This document shows positions 11,106 through 20,869 of a DNA stretch of 64,000 nucleotides, piece by piece. Position numbers and translations under genes: made by a program. Source of the stretch: Phytopythium helicoides. Lineage: Eukaryota; Oomycota; Peronosporomycetes; Pythiales; Pythiaceae. The stretch's first letter is position 1; every line of letters begins with the position of its first letter. The DNA is taken from NCBI GenBank assembly GCA_024867545.1, contig JANFNE010000004.1, positions 930,001 through 994,000 on the forward strand, read 5' to 3'. The notes under the pieces were generated by a model, which had not been told where the DNA came from, made no database searches, and saw nothing but the letters and a program-made list of their open reading frames with translations.

Positions 11106-11984
11106 ATGCCGATCCTGCTGCGACCCGCGGCGGCGCTGCGCGCGGCGGCCAAGCGCTCGTCGGCGCGACTGGCGAGTGCGCGCGTGCGCATGTTCTCGGA
11201 GGCGCCGGCTCCTGGCCGCGGCGAGAAGATGGGCGTGCGCTCAGCGTTGCAGCGGCGGCGGCGGGACGGATGACTCACTGACTCGATGGCATGGACAGCC
11301 CGTGTCGTGGAGCGGACTGGCGCTCGCGGGCGTCGTGGGCTCGGGCGTCGTGTACTACTACTACTCGGAGAAGGACCGGCTGCAGACCCAGAGTGCGTGG
11401 CGCTGTGGTGCGTTGCAGCGAGCCGTGGCGACAGCTGACCCATTGGTGTGACTGGAGCAGCGACGTCCAAGGTTGTGTCGGTGGGCAAGCCGCTGCTGGG
11501 CGGACCGTGGACGCTTGTGGACTGCGACTCGGGTCGCGCTGTGACGGACGCCTCCTTCCACGGCAAGTACACGCTGCTGTACTTTGGCTTCACGCACTGC
11601 CCGGACATTTGCCCGAACGAGCTCGTGCGCATCGGAGACGTGCTGGACAAGCTGTCAGCGGACGCCAAGAACCCCGAAGTCGTGCCGCTGTTCGTAACGG
11701 TGGACCCGCGCCGCGACACGATCGCGCAGATGCAGGCGTACAAGAAGGATTTCCACCCGGGCTTCAAGATGCTGACGGGCACGCGCGACCAGGTCGCCGA
11801 CATCGCCAAGGCCTACCGCGTCTACTTCTCCAAGGCGGACGAGAACGACGAGGACGACGACGACTACCTCGTGGACCACTCGATCGTCATGTACCTCGTG
11901 GGTCCCGACGGCCAGTTCCTCGACTTCTTCACGCAGTCAGCGCGCGTCGACGACATCGCCAAGAAGATCAAGGGCCACTTTTGA
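11106..11984 (+). CDS. SCO1: SCO1/SCO2-type copper chaperone for cytochrome c oxidase
   Basis: Three exons, 11106-11234, 11299-11392 and 11461-11984, with 64- and 68-nt introns, give 248 residues. Residues 1-40 are a basic mitochondrial presequence. Residues about 45-66 are a membrane segment (LALAGVVGSGVVYYYY) that would anchor the protein in the inner membrane. The rest is a thioredoxin-like domain with the copper motif CPDIC (Cys121, Cys125) inside FGFTHCPDICPNEL, the family strand VPLFVTVDPRRDT, and the third copper ligand His214 in LVDHS. Scos deliver copper to the CuA site of COX2. An acidic run of about ten Asp/Glu residues just before His214 is an unusual local feature. The start gives the presequence in frame with all exons. 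Confidence 0.95.
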
Positions 11985-12237
11985 GCGAAACCACACACAG
12001 CAAAAACAAACAAACAACCATCACAGCAACAAATCGCATAGTCCAGTAGTGCTCTTGCAAGGTCCACGCGTAACAAACGCAGCAATAAAGGCTCCTCGCA
12101 CACTCACGTTGAACCGCAGCAGCAGGTAAATCTGCTTGGCCACTCCCATCCAACCGCGCCGTGTGGTCCACATGGGCAAATAGCAGTCGGCCCATTTCGC
12201 GCCAAAGAGCTCCTGGCACCAGCGACGGCCGGCGACG

Positions 12238-14052
12238 ATGGCCAAGCGGCGCAACGAGAACGGGCAGATGAGGCGCGAGGAGTACGAGGCGCAGGACTCG
12301 CGCGACGACGACGGCATCACGGCCGACTCGTTCTCCGTGGGCTTCGAGCGCGCGTCCGAGTCGTCCATCCGCCAGCGCAAGATCGTCAAGGCGCGCGTCG
12401 GCCCTCGGACGGCGGCCAAGCCCGCGAGTGCTGCTGCGGCTGGTGGCGCCGGCTCAGGTTCCGCTGCACCGGCGGCCTCTGCCAACCCGTTCGGCGGGTT
12501 CTCGGGGCTCACGGCCAGCCAGCCGCCGGCCGCGAGCGCCAACCCCTTCGCGGGTTTCTCGGGCTTGACAGGCGCCAGTCCTGCGGCCCCGACGCCGTCC
12601 TTTGCTCCTACTCCTGCTCCTGCCGCGTCTACTCCCGTCCCCGCTGCTTTTTCGACGAATGGTGCACCCAAGGCGTCGGCGAGCTCGTATCAGGAGGCCA
12701 TGGAGGTGCTCAATAAGGAGTTCATGGCGTTCGTCAACAGCCAGGCCAAGGAGAGTCCCAGCTCCAGCTGGATCGCCGCTGCCCAGGTACGAACCACGAG
12801 AGCAGCTTCACGACTGTTTGTTTGCGGCCAACCAACTGATGACCTTGTGCTTCTGTAGGAGTATGTAACGTACGCGAACGAGATTGCAAAGAAGCACGCG
12901 GCGACTAAGCCGGTGTCACTGGAGCAGCAGGGCAAGAAGGCGGCGACCCCAGCTCCTTTTGCCTTCGCCCCGTCAATGACTTCAGTGTCGGCGGCGTCAG
13001 CTATGACGCCCAAGTCCCCGAAGGAGAGCGGCTTTTTCTCGGCATCAAAGGTGTCGACACCCACCAAGCCGAAGGAGTCGAAGGTGCCTTCCTTCACTTC
13101 CTCTGCCTCAGCACCGTCGTTTTCTTTTGGGGCTGCCAAGAAGGACTCTACTCCATCCAAGGAGACAAAGTCCAAGGAGGCCGAGGTCACCAAGTCCCCA
13201 TCGCGCTTCGGTGGATTCTCGTTCGGAGCCACCTCATCTAGCTCGACCGAGGAGACCAAGACGATTCCAGCATTCTCGTTTGGTGCCAAACCCACGTTCC
13301 CTCCAGCTACTTCAACGACACCATCAACTACATCAAGCGGATTTTCGTTCGGAAACTTTTCTTCTTCCAGTACCACACCTACTTCGCTCCCTCCTGCATC
13401 GAAGCCGTTCAGTTTTGGAGCCTCAGCCGCCGGTTCCTCGTCCACGACTGCAAATTTTGGTGCTGCTGCTCCCGCAAATGATGAAGAGGATGACGAGCAG
13501 ATTGGCCGCGAAGAAGCCACCGTCATATTGAAGGTTCGCTTTGTATCTTCGTTTACCGTTATACTGATGATTTGTGTGGCTAATGTCCTGTGTCGTGTGT
13601 ATTCAGTCGGACTCAAACGAGGAGGACGACTGCACCTTCGACGTGGACAAGGCTAAGGTACTTGAGTTCAAGAAGGACGAGAAGCGGTGGGCCGACAAGG
13701 GGGTGCACCCTCTCAAGGTCCTCGTGAACAAGGAGACCAAGGCCGGCCGGTACGCTTTTCATGATGTATCACACCAACGCCAAGGGCGAGCACTAAGCTA
13801 ACAATGCTGTTGACGGTATGATGCAGCATCCTTGTGCGCAACGAGATCGGCAAGATCGTCCTGAACGCCGCTCTGTACAAGGGTATCACGCTCAAGCCAC
13901 ATGAAACGAAGGGCAAGACGACTGGCGTGCTGCTGTCGCTCCAGGCAGACGCGGATGCTGGACTGACTCAGTTCATTCTCAAGGTGAATGCTGCCAAGGT
14001 GGACGACCTGATCTCCTCCCTCGACAAGGCTGCTAACGGCGGTTCCTCCTAG
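12238..14052 (+). CDS. NUP50: Nucleoporin NUP50-like, FG repeats and Ran-binding domain
   Basis: Four exons, 12238-12786, 12859-13533, 13607-13749 and 13827-14052, with introns of 72, 73 and 77 nt, give 530 residues. The N-terminus MAKRRNENGQMRREEYE resembles the NUP50 importin-alpha-binding segment. Two NPFxGFSGL repeats follow near residues 80-110, a short helical block (EAMEVLNKEFMAFVNS...), then a Ser/Thr/Lys-rich region with FSFGA, FSFGN and NFGA repeats. The last 120 residues form a Ran-binding domain (DDCTFDVDKAKVLEFKKDEK, then WADKGVHPLKVL, VRNEIGKIVLNAALYKG). In animals NUP50 sits at the nuclear basket and helps recycle importin-alpha. The 3' end overlaps the left arm of the inverted duplication and faces a transporter gene tail-to-tail. 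Confidence 0.92.
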
Positions 14053-14507
14053 ACGTTCGGTAGGGCACCTGTAGGATTTCGAACTTGCTGCTTCGACCAA
14101 TGCATTGTCCATTTCGTTCAAAGGCAGCAGCCTTCTAGTCGTAACGAGCTCGTAGCATCGTCAACCGCTCATCAGCACTTATTTGCAGCAACACTAGAGT
14201 CCACCGCCGGCATGCCCATTATACACCAGCGACTATTGGTTACTGTTGCAACTGCACAGACGATATTGTTGACACTGAGTCTACTGAACTCGCCAGAGCA
14301 GTGCTACTCGCCACGAAGCTCGCGCACATGCACATGCATGGACAGACAACACAAATCAAGAGAGGCTCTGTCTGGTTCCATCGACAAACGTGTTTTTTTA
14401 TATATTGGTCGAATGCTACTACTGTACCAGCTGCAGAGCTACCAGCCTACACAAAGCTGCCGGTCATTGAGAAAGGAGAAGGGAAAACTACACACACCTC
14501 AAGACAT
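14053..14507. other. Convergent 3' region between NUP50 and transporter
   Basis: About 455 bp between two stop codons, within the left arm. It holds both 3'UTRs and a CACATG/CATGCATG-type purine-pyrimidine stretch near 14326-14342. No gene seen. The long open frame running from here along the plus strand across the transporter is antisense shadow. Confidence 0.6.
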
Positions 14508-16064
14508 CTACGCCAGGTTCTCGGGCGTCTTGGCCTCACCGTACACGGGCGACGCAACCGTCTTGCTGTTGGCGCCAGAGCCGCCGTGGAAGAGCGGCTC
14601 GATCTCCTCGAGCACCAGACCCTTGGTCTCCGGGCAAAGGAACCACACGAACACGAACGCGATGATCGTGCAGACCGAGAAGACGAAGAAGACGCCGTTG
14701 ATGTTGAGGCTCGGGAAGAGCTTGACGACGTAGGTCTGCGCGACGGCCATGCCCCAGTTGCCGACCGTCGACACCGACACGGCGCGAGCACGCACGTTGA
14801 GCGGGAAGATCTCGGCACAGAAGATCCACGGCGTGGGGCCCCAGCACACGGCGAAGTTGAACACGAAGAAGGCCGAGCCGAGCACAATCATGTAGCCCGA
14901 GAACTTGGAGCAGCCGGCGTCGTCCACGTTACCGTTGCAGCCAGCCGTGAAGAAGATGGCCGAGAACAGGTGGCCAATCGTCATGCCGACGGCGCCGATG
15001 AGCAGCAGACGGCGACGACCGATCGTGTCGACCCAGCGCATGGATGGGATGGTCGAGAGCATGTTGATACCCGAGAGCAGCAGCACCGAGTAGTCGCCGG
15101 CGTGCGTAATGTCCTTGAAAATGAGACCACCGTAGGTGAAGATGGCGTTGATACCCGTAGCCTGCTGCAGCACCTGCAGGAAGAAGCCGATGAGCACACG
15201 CTTGAGCACCGACGGCTCGAGCAGGTCCGCCCACGTGCTCGCGTTCTGCTCCTCCACGGCGACCTGCTCGCCGATGAGCTCCAGCTCGCGCTGCACGTGC
15301 TCAGTCTGACGCAGACGCTTGAGCACAGCCTCAGCCTGGTCCTTGCCCTTGTGCAGGTACGTCCAACGCGGGCTCTCCGGCACGCAGAAGATGCCAGCCA
15401 TGACGACGATCGGCGGGATGAGCGCCACACCGTTCGTGTAACGCCAGCCCTCCTCGACGTCCTTGATGAAGATGTTGACGAAGTTGGCGAGGAAGAGGCC
15501 GATGGTGACCGTCATCTGCATGAAACCCGAGAGGAAGCCACGCAGCTCCTTCGGGGCCATCTCGGCGCCGAACAGTGGCAGCGAGAACGACGAGTTGCCA
15601 ACGCCCACACCCTGGATGAAGCGGGCGATGAACATGAGACCGTGGTGCATGGCCGGCTGCAGGCACACCCAGAGCGTGCCGATGCAGAAGAAGACACCAG
15701 CCGTGAAGACGCACGCGCGGCGGCCCAGCTTGTCAGCGATGAAGCCGCTCACCAGCGTGCCGGCGACACAGCCCAGCGTGTACATCATGTTGTACCAGAG
15801 CGTGAAGGTCGTCCACTTGTCCGGCAGGTCGCTCGTGGACGCCGTGCATTGGTCGTACGTGAAGTTGTGCCAGCCGATGCACCAGTCGTCGAGGAAGCCG
15901 TCCATGACGAGCACGGCCGACGTGACGCCCTGGTCATAGCCGAAGAAGATGCCGCCGAGCGACGCGAACAGGCAGACGATGATGGCGTAGGTGCGCGAGC
16001 CCTCGGTGGGGGTGTCGTCGGCGCCGGCCGGACCGTGGGTCGGGACCATTCCGCCTCCAGCCAT
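14508..16064 (-). CDS. MFS sugar porter (hexose transporter type), left copy
   Basis: A single exon encodes 518 residues from the Met at 16064. It is a major facilitator superfamily sugar porter with 12 predicted membrane helices. Family motifs: GGIFFGYDQG in helix 1, DKLGRR (111-116), R-rich loop after helix 4, PESPRW (229-234), QQATGIN (300-306) in helix 7, DTIGRR in the loop 8/9 position, and PETKG (478-482) at the end of helix 12. Such proteins carry hexoses or related sugars across the plasma membrane; the substrate cannot be told. The frame stays open to a Met at 16196, but the likely initiator at 16159-16174 lies downstream of that codon, so 16064 is preferred. The protein matches the right-arm copy residue for residue as far as I can read. 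Confidence 0.93.
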   Translation of the reverse strand: MAGGGMVPTHGPAGADDTPTEGSRTYAIIVCLFASLGGIFFGYDQGVTSAVLVMDGFLDDWCIGWHNFTYDQCTASTSDLPDKWTTFTLWYNMMYTLGCVAGTLVSGFIADKLGRRACVFTAGVFFCIGTLWVCLQPAMHHGLMFIARFIQGVGVGNSSFSLPLFGAEMAPKELRGFLSGFMQMTVTIGLFLANFVNIFIKDVEEGWRYTNGVALIPPIVVMAGIFCVPESPRWTYLHKGKDQAEAVLKRLRQTEHVQRELELIGEQVAVEEQNASTWADLLEPSVLKRVLIGFFLQVLQQATGINAIFTYGGLIFKDITHAGDYSVLLLSGINMLSTIPSMRWVDTIGRRRLLLIGAVGMTIGHLFSAIFFTAGCNGNVDDAGCSKFSGYMIVLGSAFFVFNFAVCWGPTPWIFCAEIFPLNVRARAVSVSTVGNWGMAVAQTYVVKLFPSLNINGVFFVFSVCTIIAFVFVWFLCPETKGLVLEEIEPLFHGGSGANSKTVASPVYGEAKTPENLA

Positions 16065-16158
16065 GGTGGTTGTAGTAGTAGTTTGTTGGAGGGCTTGGGT
16101 GGCGACTTGGTCAAGTGGAGACTGGACTTGCTGGTCGGGCGATGTGTGCGGGACCGTG

Positions 16159-16174
16159 CAAAAGGCAGAATGAG
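16159..16174 (-). promoter_or_regulatory. Inr+FPR-like core promoter, left transporter
   Basis: Read on the minus strand: CTCATTCTGCCTTTTG, about 95-110 bp upstream of the chosen ATG. It resembles the oomycete composite core promoter (initiator TCATTYY plus flanking CAWTTT-type element). It is the same in the other arm. Transcription starting here would exclude the upstream Met at 16196. Confidence 0.6.
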
Positions 16175-16194
16175 ACTGAGCAGTGGAGCCGATC

Positions 16195-18632
16195 AATTCG
16201 ATCGCAGTTGCAGCGACGTAAGTACAGTATTGTCAATTCCAGCCAAATTTGCCGACTTGGGTTGGTTCAGCAAGGACACCTGAATTGTCGGCCCAATCGA
16301 CGTGTTGTTTTCATTAGCTAAAACTCAATAATTCAATTGTTTTAGCCAATAAAAAGTGAGCTAGGTCGATTTCAGGTGTAGAAAGGCAACGATATGGCCT
16401 CACGAGAGCTGCTCATAGCTCGAAGCAGTGACAACTACAGCAGCGCACAAGGCAGTAGAGGGGTAGAAAGACTTTCATCTACATCCAGTAGTAAGCGCGC
16501 GAGCAACGCGTCAGCACAGCTACAGAGCTGTGGGTCTGTTCTTGTGTCTTTTCTACAGTGTCAAGACGCTCGGTTTGGTTGCGATTGAACTGCTATAATA
16601 GATACCTCGCTTAAAGAGGTCAACTGTGGTTTTTGACTTTGACTCGAAAATATGGATTTACACAGGTTTGGTCGATTGCCAGGCGGTTTGGCTGGATCGA
16701 TTGAACCAATCGACCGCGGAAATTTCAAGTAGAACTCGCAATAGTGGAGGGCGACTCAGTCGCTCGGGGTTCTCGAAGGCGAGGGCACCTGTGGGCCGAG
16801 GGAATCGAATGCGAGATCAGTGGCGGGTGGTACCTGCTAGAAAGTGCGGCTCCCCGCAAGAGGGTGAACAAGTTGCAGTTGGGAATGTGTCAGTTGCACA
16901 GCGCCGGGGCGATCTTCAGAACTGAACAACGTGACCCGTCTCTGCTGCTTGGTCTGGTTGAAGTTGGACGTGTCAAACTTGATTCTTCGGACTCGCATTG
17001 CGATCGCGCGCAGCCTCTACGGATGACCGGCGGCCCCGCCCAGCTACGTTGTGAACTTTTGGCACCACGAGTAAACCATAGGTTGGTGACGCGATACTTT
17101 GATATCCGATGCCTACACTGTACCGTACGTTTGTTCAGCTTCATTTTGCGCATTGCAAGCGAGCACCCAACTGGATGATACGTAGAACGGTCGTCGGCTG
17201 TTCACGCGACGCCTATAGGATTTGAATCACTCGGGCGGCTCTGCACCTGCAGCCACCCACATGTAGAGCCCCCTGCCTCATCGGTGCACGTCCTGCCTCA
17301 TCCAGTCGCACGTCGACTGCTGGCTGTGCACAGTGTGTGTTACCCACAGGGCAACACGACATGTGGGGAACAGAACCGTAGGATCGTGATTTAAGGATCC
17401 ACTACAGCACAGTACAGTAGGTGATTGGATTCGCATGGTTGTCGTGTGTCGGGGCCGGCGGGCTGCTGCGTGGCGGTGTGTGGGACGGCAGCCCCGTTTT
17501 CTTGCGCTTCAGAAGTCTTCTCGTGCAAATCCCACCTCCCGGATCACGCTGGATCGGGTTACTGTCCGGACGACATCACCCGCGGTCTCTGCTCCCTTCA
17601 AGGTGAGAAAGCCCGTCCGGTACAGCACCGCCGCAACTGGCAGGTACGCCTTGGACACCTCTATGGTGGCTTCGACGCGGATGTATGAGTTCGCGCAGCG
17701 TGTAGCCGCAGGTGCGTGTTGTGTTATCGACGGCGAGGGATCCTCGCAGGAAAACCAAGAGGGTGCAGTGAGGCGATTGTGAGTGCGTTGATAAGCTAGT
17801 CTGGCTGGCAGCAAGACCACAGTGATTTATCGGCATCTGTGAGCCTACTTTTTGCCAATGACGCGTTGGAGGAGAGCCTTGTGACGCAGCCATTGTGGAC
17901 CACTACCCACCCTCCATTCAGCGGACCACACCACCGTCATCCCCGATCACGCTTCACAATGCTTACAGATTCGAGCTGATGTGCTCGAAGTCGTAAAGGA
18001 CGCCCCTCCCTCTTGATTCACAATCCGGGGGCGTTGGCCTCCACAGAGTGTTCGCCGGGGTGGGGATCTCGCTCTCTGGCGGTCACGTGTGAGTCGTGCG
18101 CGAGTTGACAGGGAGCTCCAGAGGTGGATGAATCAGGACCAGGCCTTGATTGTGGGGAACCTTCAAACATGTCTCGGCGTGCGCAGGACGTCGAAATTCG
18201 GCAAGATACAGCAGCCCGCAGTCGTTGAGCTTCCTGAAGTGACTTGATTGATCTCGAAGGGAGGGAGCGGCGGCAAATCACACATCCATGATGATCTGCG
18301 ACGGGGTACCACCCAAATGGTCCAGCTCACCCCGAGTTAACATACCGCGTTTTACATTGCCGTTCTATTCGACGGAGCGTGACGATCGCCGACAGCCGCT
18401 CAAATCGCCACCAGGCTGCCGATCGGATGCAAAAGGAGACCTGCTGGTCGGCTTTGCACACGCGTCCCGCCGCTATGTACCGCTGAATCAAGTGCGACGT
18501 GTCCAACTTCAACCGGACCAAGGGATCGCTCATGAGCCGATTGTTGTCATGGACAGCACACTGAGTACCAAGTGAAGGTTCGAGGCGGCACTGGACCCGA
18601 GCACACCTGCCCGACGTCGCCACGTCGATCTA
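16195..18632. other. Spacer of the inverted duplication; no intact gene
   Basis: About 2.4 kb between the arms, upstream of both transporters, so it holds their distal regulatory DNA. I see no intact gene. AT-rich at 16300-16370. One piece, 16948-16985, is repeated inverted at about 18486-18523 with 33 of 38 bases equal, so older inverted homology continues beyond the homogenised arms. The stretch 17509-17820 read on minus (RVEATIEVSKAYLPVAAVLY...) has some protein-like character but matches nothing I know. Confidence 0.6.
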
Positions 18633-18652
18633 GATCGGCTCCACTGCTCAGT

Positions 18653-18668
18653 CTCATTCTGCCTTTTG
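18653..18668 (+). promoter_or_regulatory. Inr+FPR-like core promoter, right transporter
   Basis: CTCATTCTGCCTTTTG, same as the element in the left arm, about 100-115 bp before the ATG at 18770. The arm identity begins only about 20 bp upstream of it. Confidence 0.6.
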
Positions 18669-18769
18669 CACGGTCCCGCACACATCGCCCGACCAGCAAG
18701 TCCAGTCTCCTCTTGACCAAGTCACCACCCAAGCCCTCCAAGCACAGCCAACAAACTACCACAACCACC

Positions 18770-20326
18770 ATGGCTGGAGGCGGAATGGTCCCGACCCACG
18801 GCCCGGCTGGCGCCGACGACACCCCCACCGAGGGCTCGCGCACCTACGCCATCATCGTCTGCCTGTTCGCGTCACTCGGCGGCATCTTCTTCGGCTATGA
18901 CCAGGGCGTCACGTCGGCCGTGCTCGTCATGGACGGGTTCCTCGACGACTGGTGCATCGGCTGGCACAACTTCACGTACGACCAGTGCACGGCGTCCACG
19001 AGCGACCTGCCGGACAAGTGGACGACCTTCACGCTCTGGTACAACATGATGTACACGCTGGGCTGCGTCGCCGGCACGCTGGTGAGCGGCTTCATCGCTG
19101 ACAAGCTGGGCCGCCGCGCGTGCGTCTTCACGGCTGGTGTCTTCTTCTGCATCGGCACGCTCTGGGTGTGCCTGCAGCCGGCCATGCACCACGGCCTCAT
19201 GTTCATCGCCCGCTTCATCCAGGGTGTGGGCGTTGGCAACTCGTCGTTCTCGCTGCCGCTGTTCGGCGCCGAGATGGCCCCGAAGGAGCTGCGTGGCTTC
19301 CTCTCGGGTTTCATGCAGATGACGGTCACCATCGGCCTCTTCCTCGCCAACTTCGTCAACATCTTCATCAAGGACGTCGAGGAGGGCTGGCGTTACACGA
19401 ACGGTGTGGCGCTCATCCCGCCGATCGTCGTCATGGCGGGCATCTTCTGCGTGCCGGAGAGCCCGCGTTGGACGTACCTGCACAAGGGCAAGGACCAGGC
19501 TGAGGCTGTGCTCAAGCGTCTGCGTCAGACTGAGCACGTGCAGCGCGAGCTGGAGCTCATCGGCGAGCAGGTCGCCGTGGAGGAGCAGAACGCGAGCACG
19601 TGGGCGGACCTGCTCGAGCCGTCGGTGCTCAAGCGTGTGCTCATCGGCTTCTTCCTGCAGGTGCTGCAGCAGGCTACGGGTATCAACGCCATCTTCACCT
19701 ACGGTGGTCTCATTTTCAAGGACATTACGCACGCCGGCGACTACTCGGTGCTGCTGCTCTCGGGTATCAACATGCTCTCGACCATCCCATCCATGCGCTG
19801 GGTCGACACGATCGGTCGTCGCCGTCTGCTGCTCATCGGCGCCGTCGGCATGACGATTGGCCACCTGTTCTCGGCCATCTTCTTCACGGCTGGCTGCAAC
19901 GGTAACGTGGACGACGCCGGCTGCTCCAAGTTCTCGGGCTACATGATTGTGCTCGGCTCGGCCTTCTTCGTGTTCAACTTCGCCGTGTGCTGGGGCCCCA
20001 CGCCGTGGATCTTCTGTGCCGAGATCTTCCCGCTCAACGTGCGTGCTCGCGCCGTGTCGGTGTCGACGGTCGGCAACTGGGGAATGGCTGTCGCGCAGAC
20101 CTACGTCGTCAAGCTCTTCCCGAGCCTCAACATCAACGGCGTCTTCTTCGTCTTCTCGGTCTGCACGATCATCGCGTTCGTGTTCGTGTGGTTCCTGTGC
20201 CCGGAGACCAAGGGTCTGGTGCTCGAGGAGATCGAGCCGCTCTTCCACGGCGGCTCTGGCGCCAACAGCAAGACGGTTGCGTCGCCCGTGTACGGTGAGG
20301 CCAAGACGCCCGAGAACCTGGCGTAG
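18770..20326 (+). CDS. MFS sugar porter (hexose transporter type), right copy
   Basis: A single exon of 518 residues from ATG 18770, with the same protein as the left copy (DKLGRR, PESPRW, QQATGIN, PETKG at the same positions). Nucleotide differences in the coding region are few and synonymous, for example around 20082-20092 where third positions differ from the left copy. The two genes are head-to-head, pointing away from a 2.4 kb spacer, so they share identical core promoters but not upstream DNA. A longer frame starting at 18572 is open but lies upstream of the likely initiator. Its 3' region faces a broken NUP50 tail instead of the real gene. Confidence 0.93.
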   Translation: MAGGGMVPTHGPAGADDTPTEGSRTYAIIVCLFASLGGIFFGYDQGVTSAVLVMDGFLDDWCIGWHNFTYDQCTASTSDLPDKWTTFTLWYNMMYTLGCVAGTLVSGFIADKLGRRACVFTAGVFFCIGTLWVCLQPAMHHGLMFIARFIQGVGVGNSSFSLPLFGAEMAPKELRGFLSGFMQMTVTIGLFLANFVNIFIKDVEEGWRYTNGVALIPPIVVMAGIFCVPESPRWTYLHKGKDQAEAVLKRLRQTEHVQRELELIGEQVAVEEQNASTWADLLEPSVLKRVLIGFFLQVLQQATGINAIFTYGGLIFKDITHAGDYSVLLLSGINMLSTIPSMRWVDTIGRRRLLLIGAVGMTIGHLFSAIFFTAGCNGNVDDAGCSKFSGYMIVLGSAFFVFNFAVCWGPTPWIFCAEIFPLNVRARAVSVSTVGNWGMAVAQTYVVKLFPSLNINGVFFVFSVCTIIAFVFVWFLCPETKGLVLEEIEPLFHGGSGANSKTVASPVYGEAKTPENLA

Positions 20327-20784
20327 ATGTCTTGAGGTGTGTGTAGTTTTCCCTTCTCCTTTCCCAATGACCGGCAGCTTTGTGTAGGCTGGTAGCTCTG
20401 CAGCTGGTACAGTAAGCTTAGTAGCATTCGACCGATATAAAAAACACGTTTGTCGATGGAACCAGACAGAGCCTCTCTTGATTCGTGTTGTCTGTCCATG
20501 CATGTGCATGTGCGCGAGCTTCGTGGCGAGTAGCACTGCTCTGGCGAGTTCAGTAGACTCAGTGTCAACAATATCGTCTGTGCAGTTGCAACAGTAACCA
20601 ATAGTCGCTGGTGTATAATGGGCATGTCGGCGGTGGACTCTAGTGTTGCTGCAAATAAGTGCTGATGAGCGGTTGACGATGCTACGAGCTCGTTACGACT
20701 AGAAGGCTGCTGTCTTTGAACGAAATGGACAATGCATTGGTCGAAGCAGCAAGTTCGAAATCCTACAGGTGCCCTACCGAACGT

Positions 20785-20869
20785 CTAGGAGGAACCGCCG
20801 TTAGCAGCCTTGTCGAGGGAGGAGATCAGGTCGTCCACCTTGGCAGCATTCATCTTGATAATGAACTGA
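20785..20869 (-). pseudogene. Severed 3' end of NUP50 (duplicate)
   Basis: Read on minus, this reproduces the last about 28 codons and stop of NUP50 (MNAAKVDDLISSLDKAANGGSS) with a few changes, then matches the NUP50 3'UTR at 20700-20784. There is no upstream NUP50 sequence, so it cannot be functional as a gene. It marks where the duplicated block ended. Confidence 0.85.

Larger units (their letters stand above)
13967..16194 (+). repeat. Left arm of large inverted duplication
   Basis: This segment recurs, reverse-complemented and almost unchanged, at 18633-20869. It covers the last about 85 bp of the NUP50 coding sequence, the shared 3' intergenic region, the whole transporter gene and its core promoter. 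At the outer edge the match fades at 13967; at the inner edge clear identity stops at the GATC near 16194. Differences inside the coding part are few and synonymous; I read the same protein from both arms. Confidence 0.9.
18633..20869 (-). repeat. Right arm of large inverted duplication
   Basis: Reverse complement of 13967-16194. The outer end includes a severed copy of the NUP50 3' coding end (20785-20869) and then runs into unrelated DNA. Slightly longer than the left arm because of small indels, for example in the 5'UTR (extra GCTGTGCTT-like bases) and 3'UTR. Confidence 0.9.

Noticed and set aside
15991..16196. Longer transporter starts (562 residues in the left arm, 584 in the right)
   Set aside because: The extra N-termini differ between copies, are not sugar-porter-like, and begin upstream of the likely shared initiator.
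14301..16283. A 660-codon open frame on plus, antisense to the left transporter (and its mirror in the right arm)
   Set aside because: It exactly shadows a clear MFS gene in a GC-rich, C/G-ending codon context, its protein is a low-complexity His/Glu/Arg/Asp mixture, and it resembles no family.
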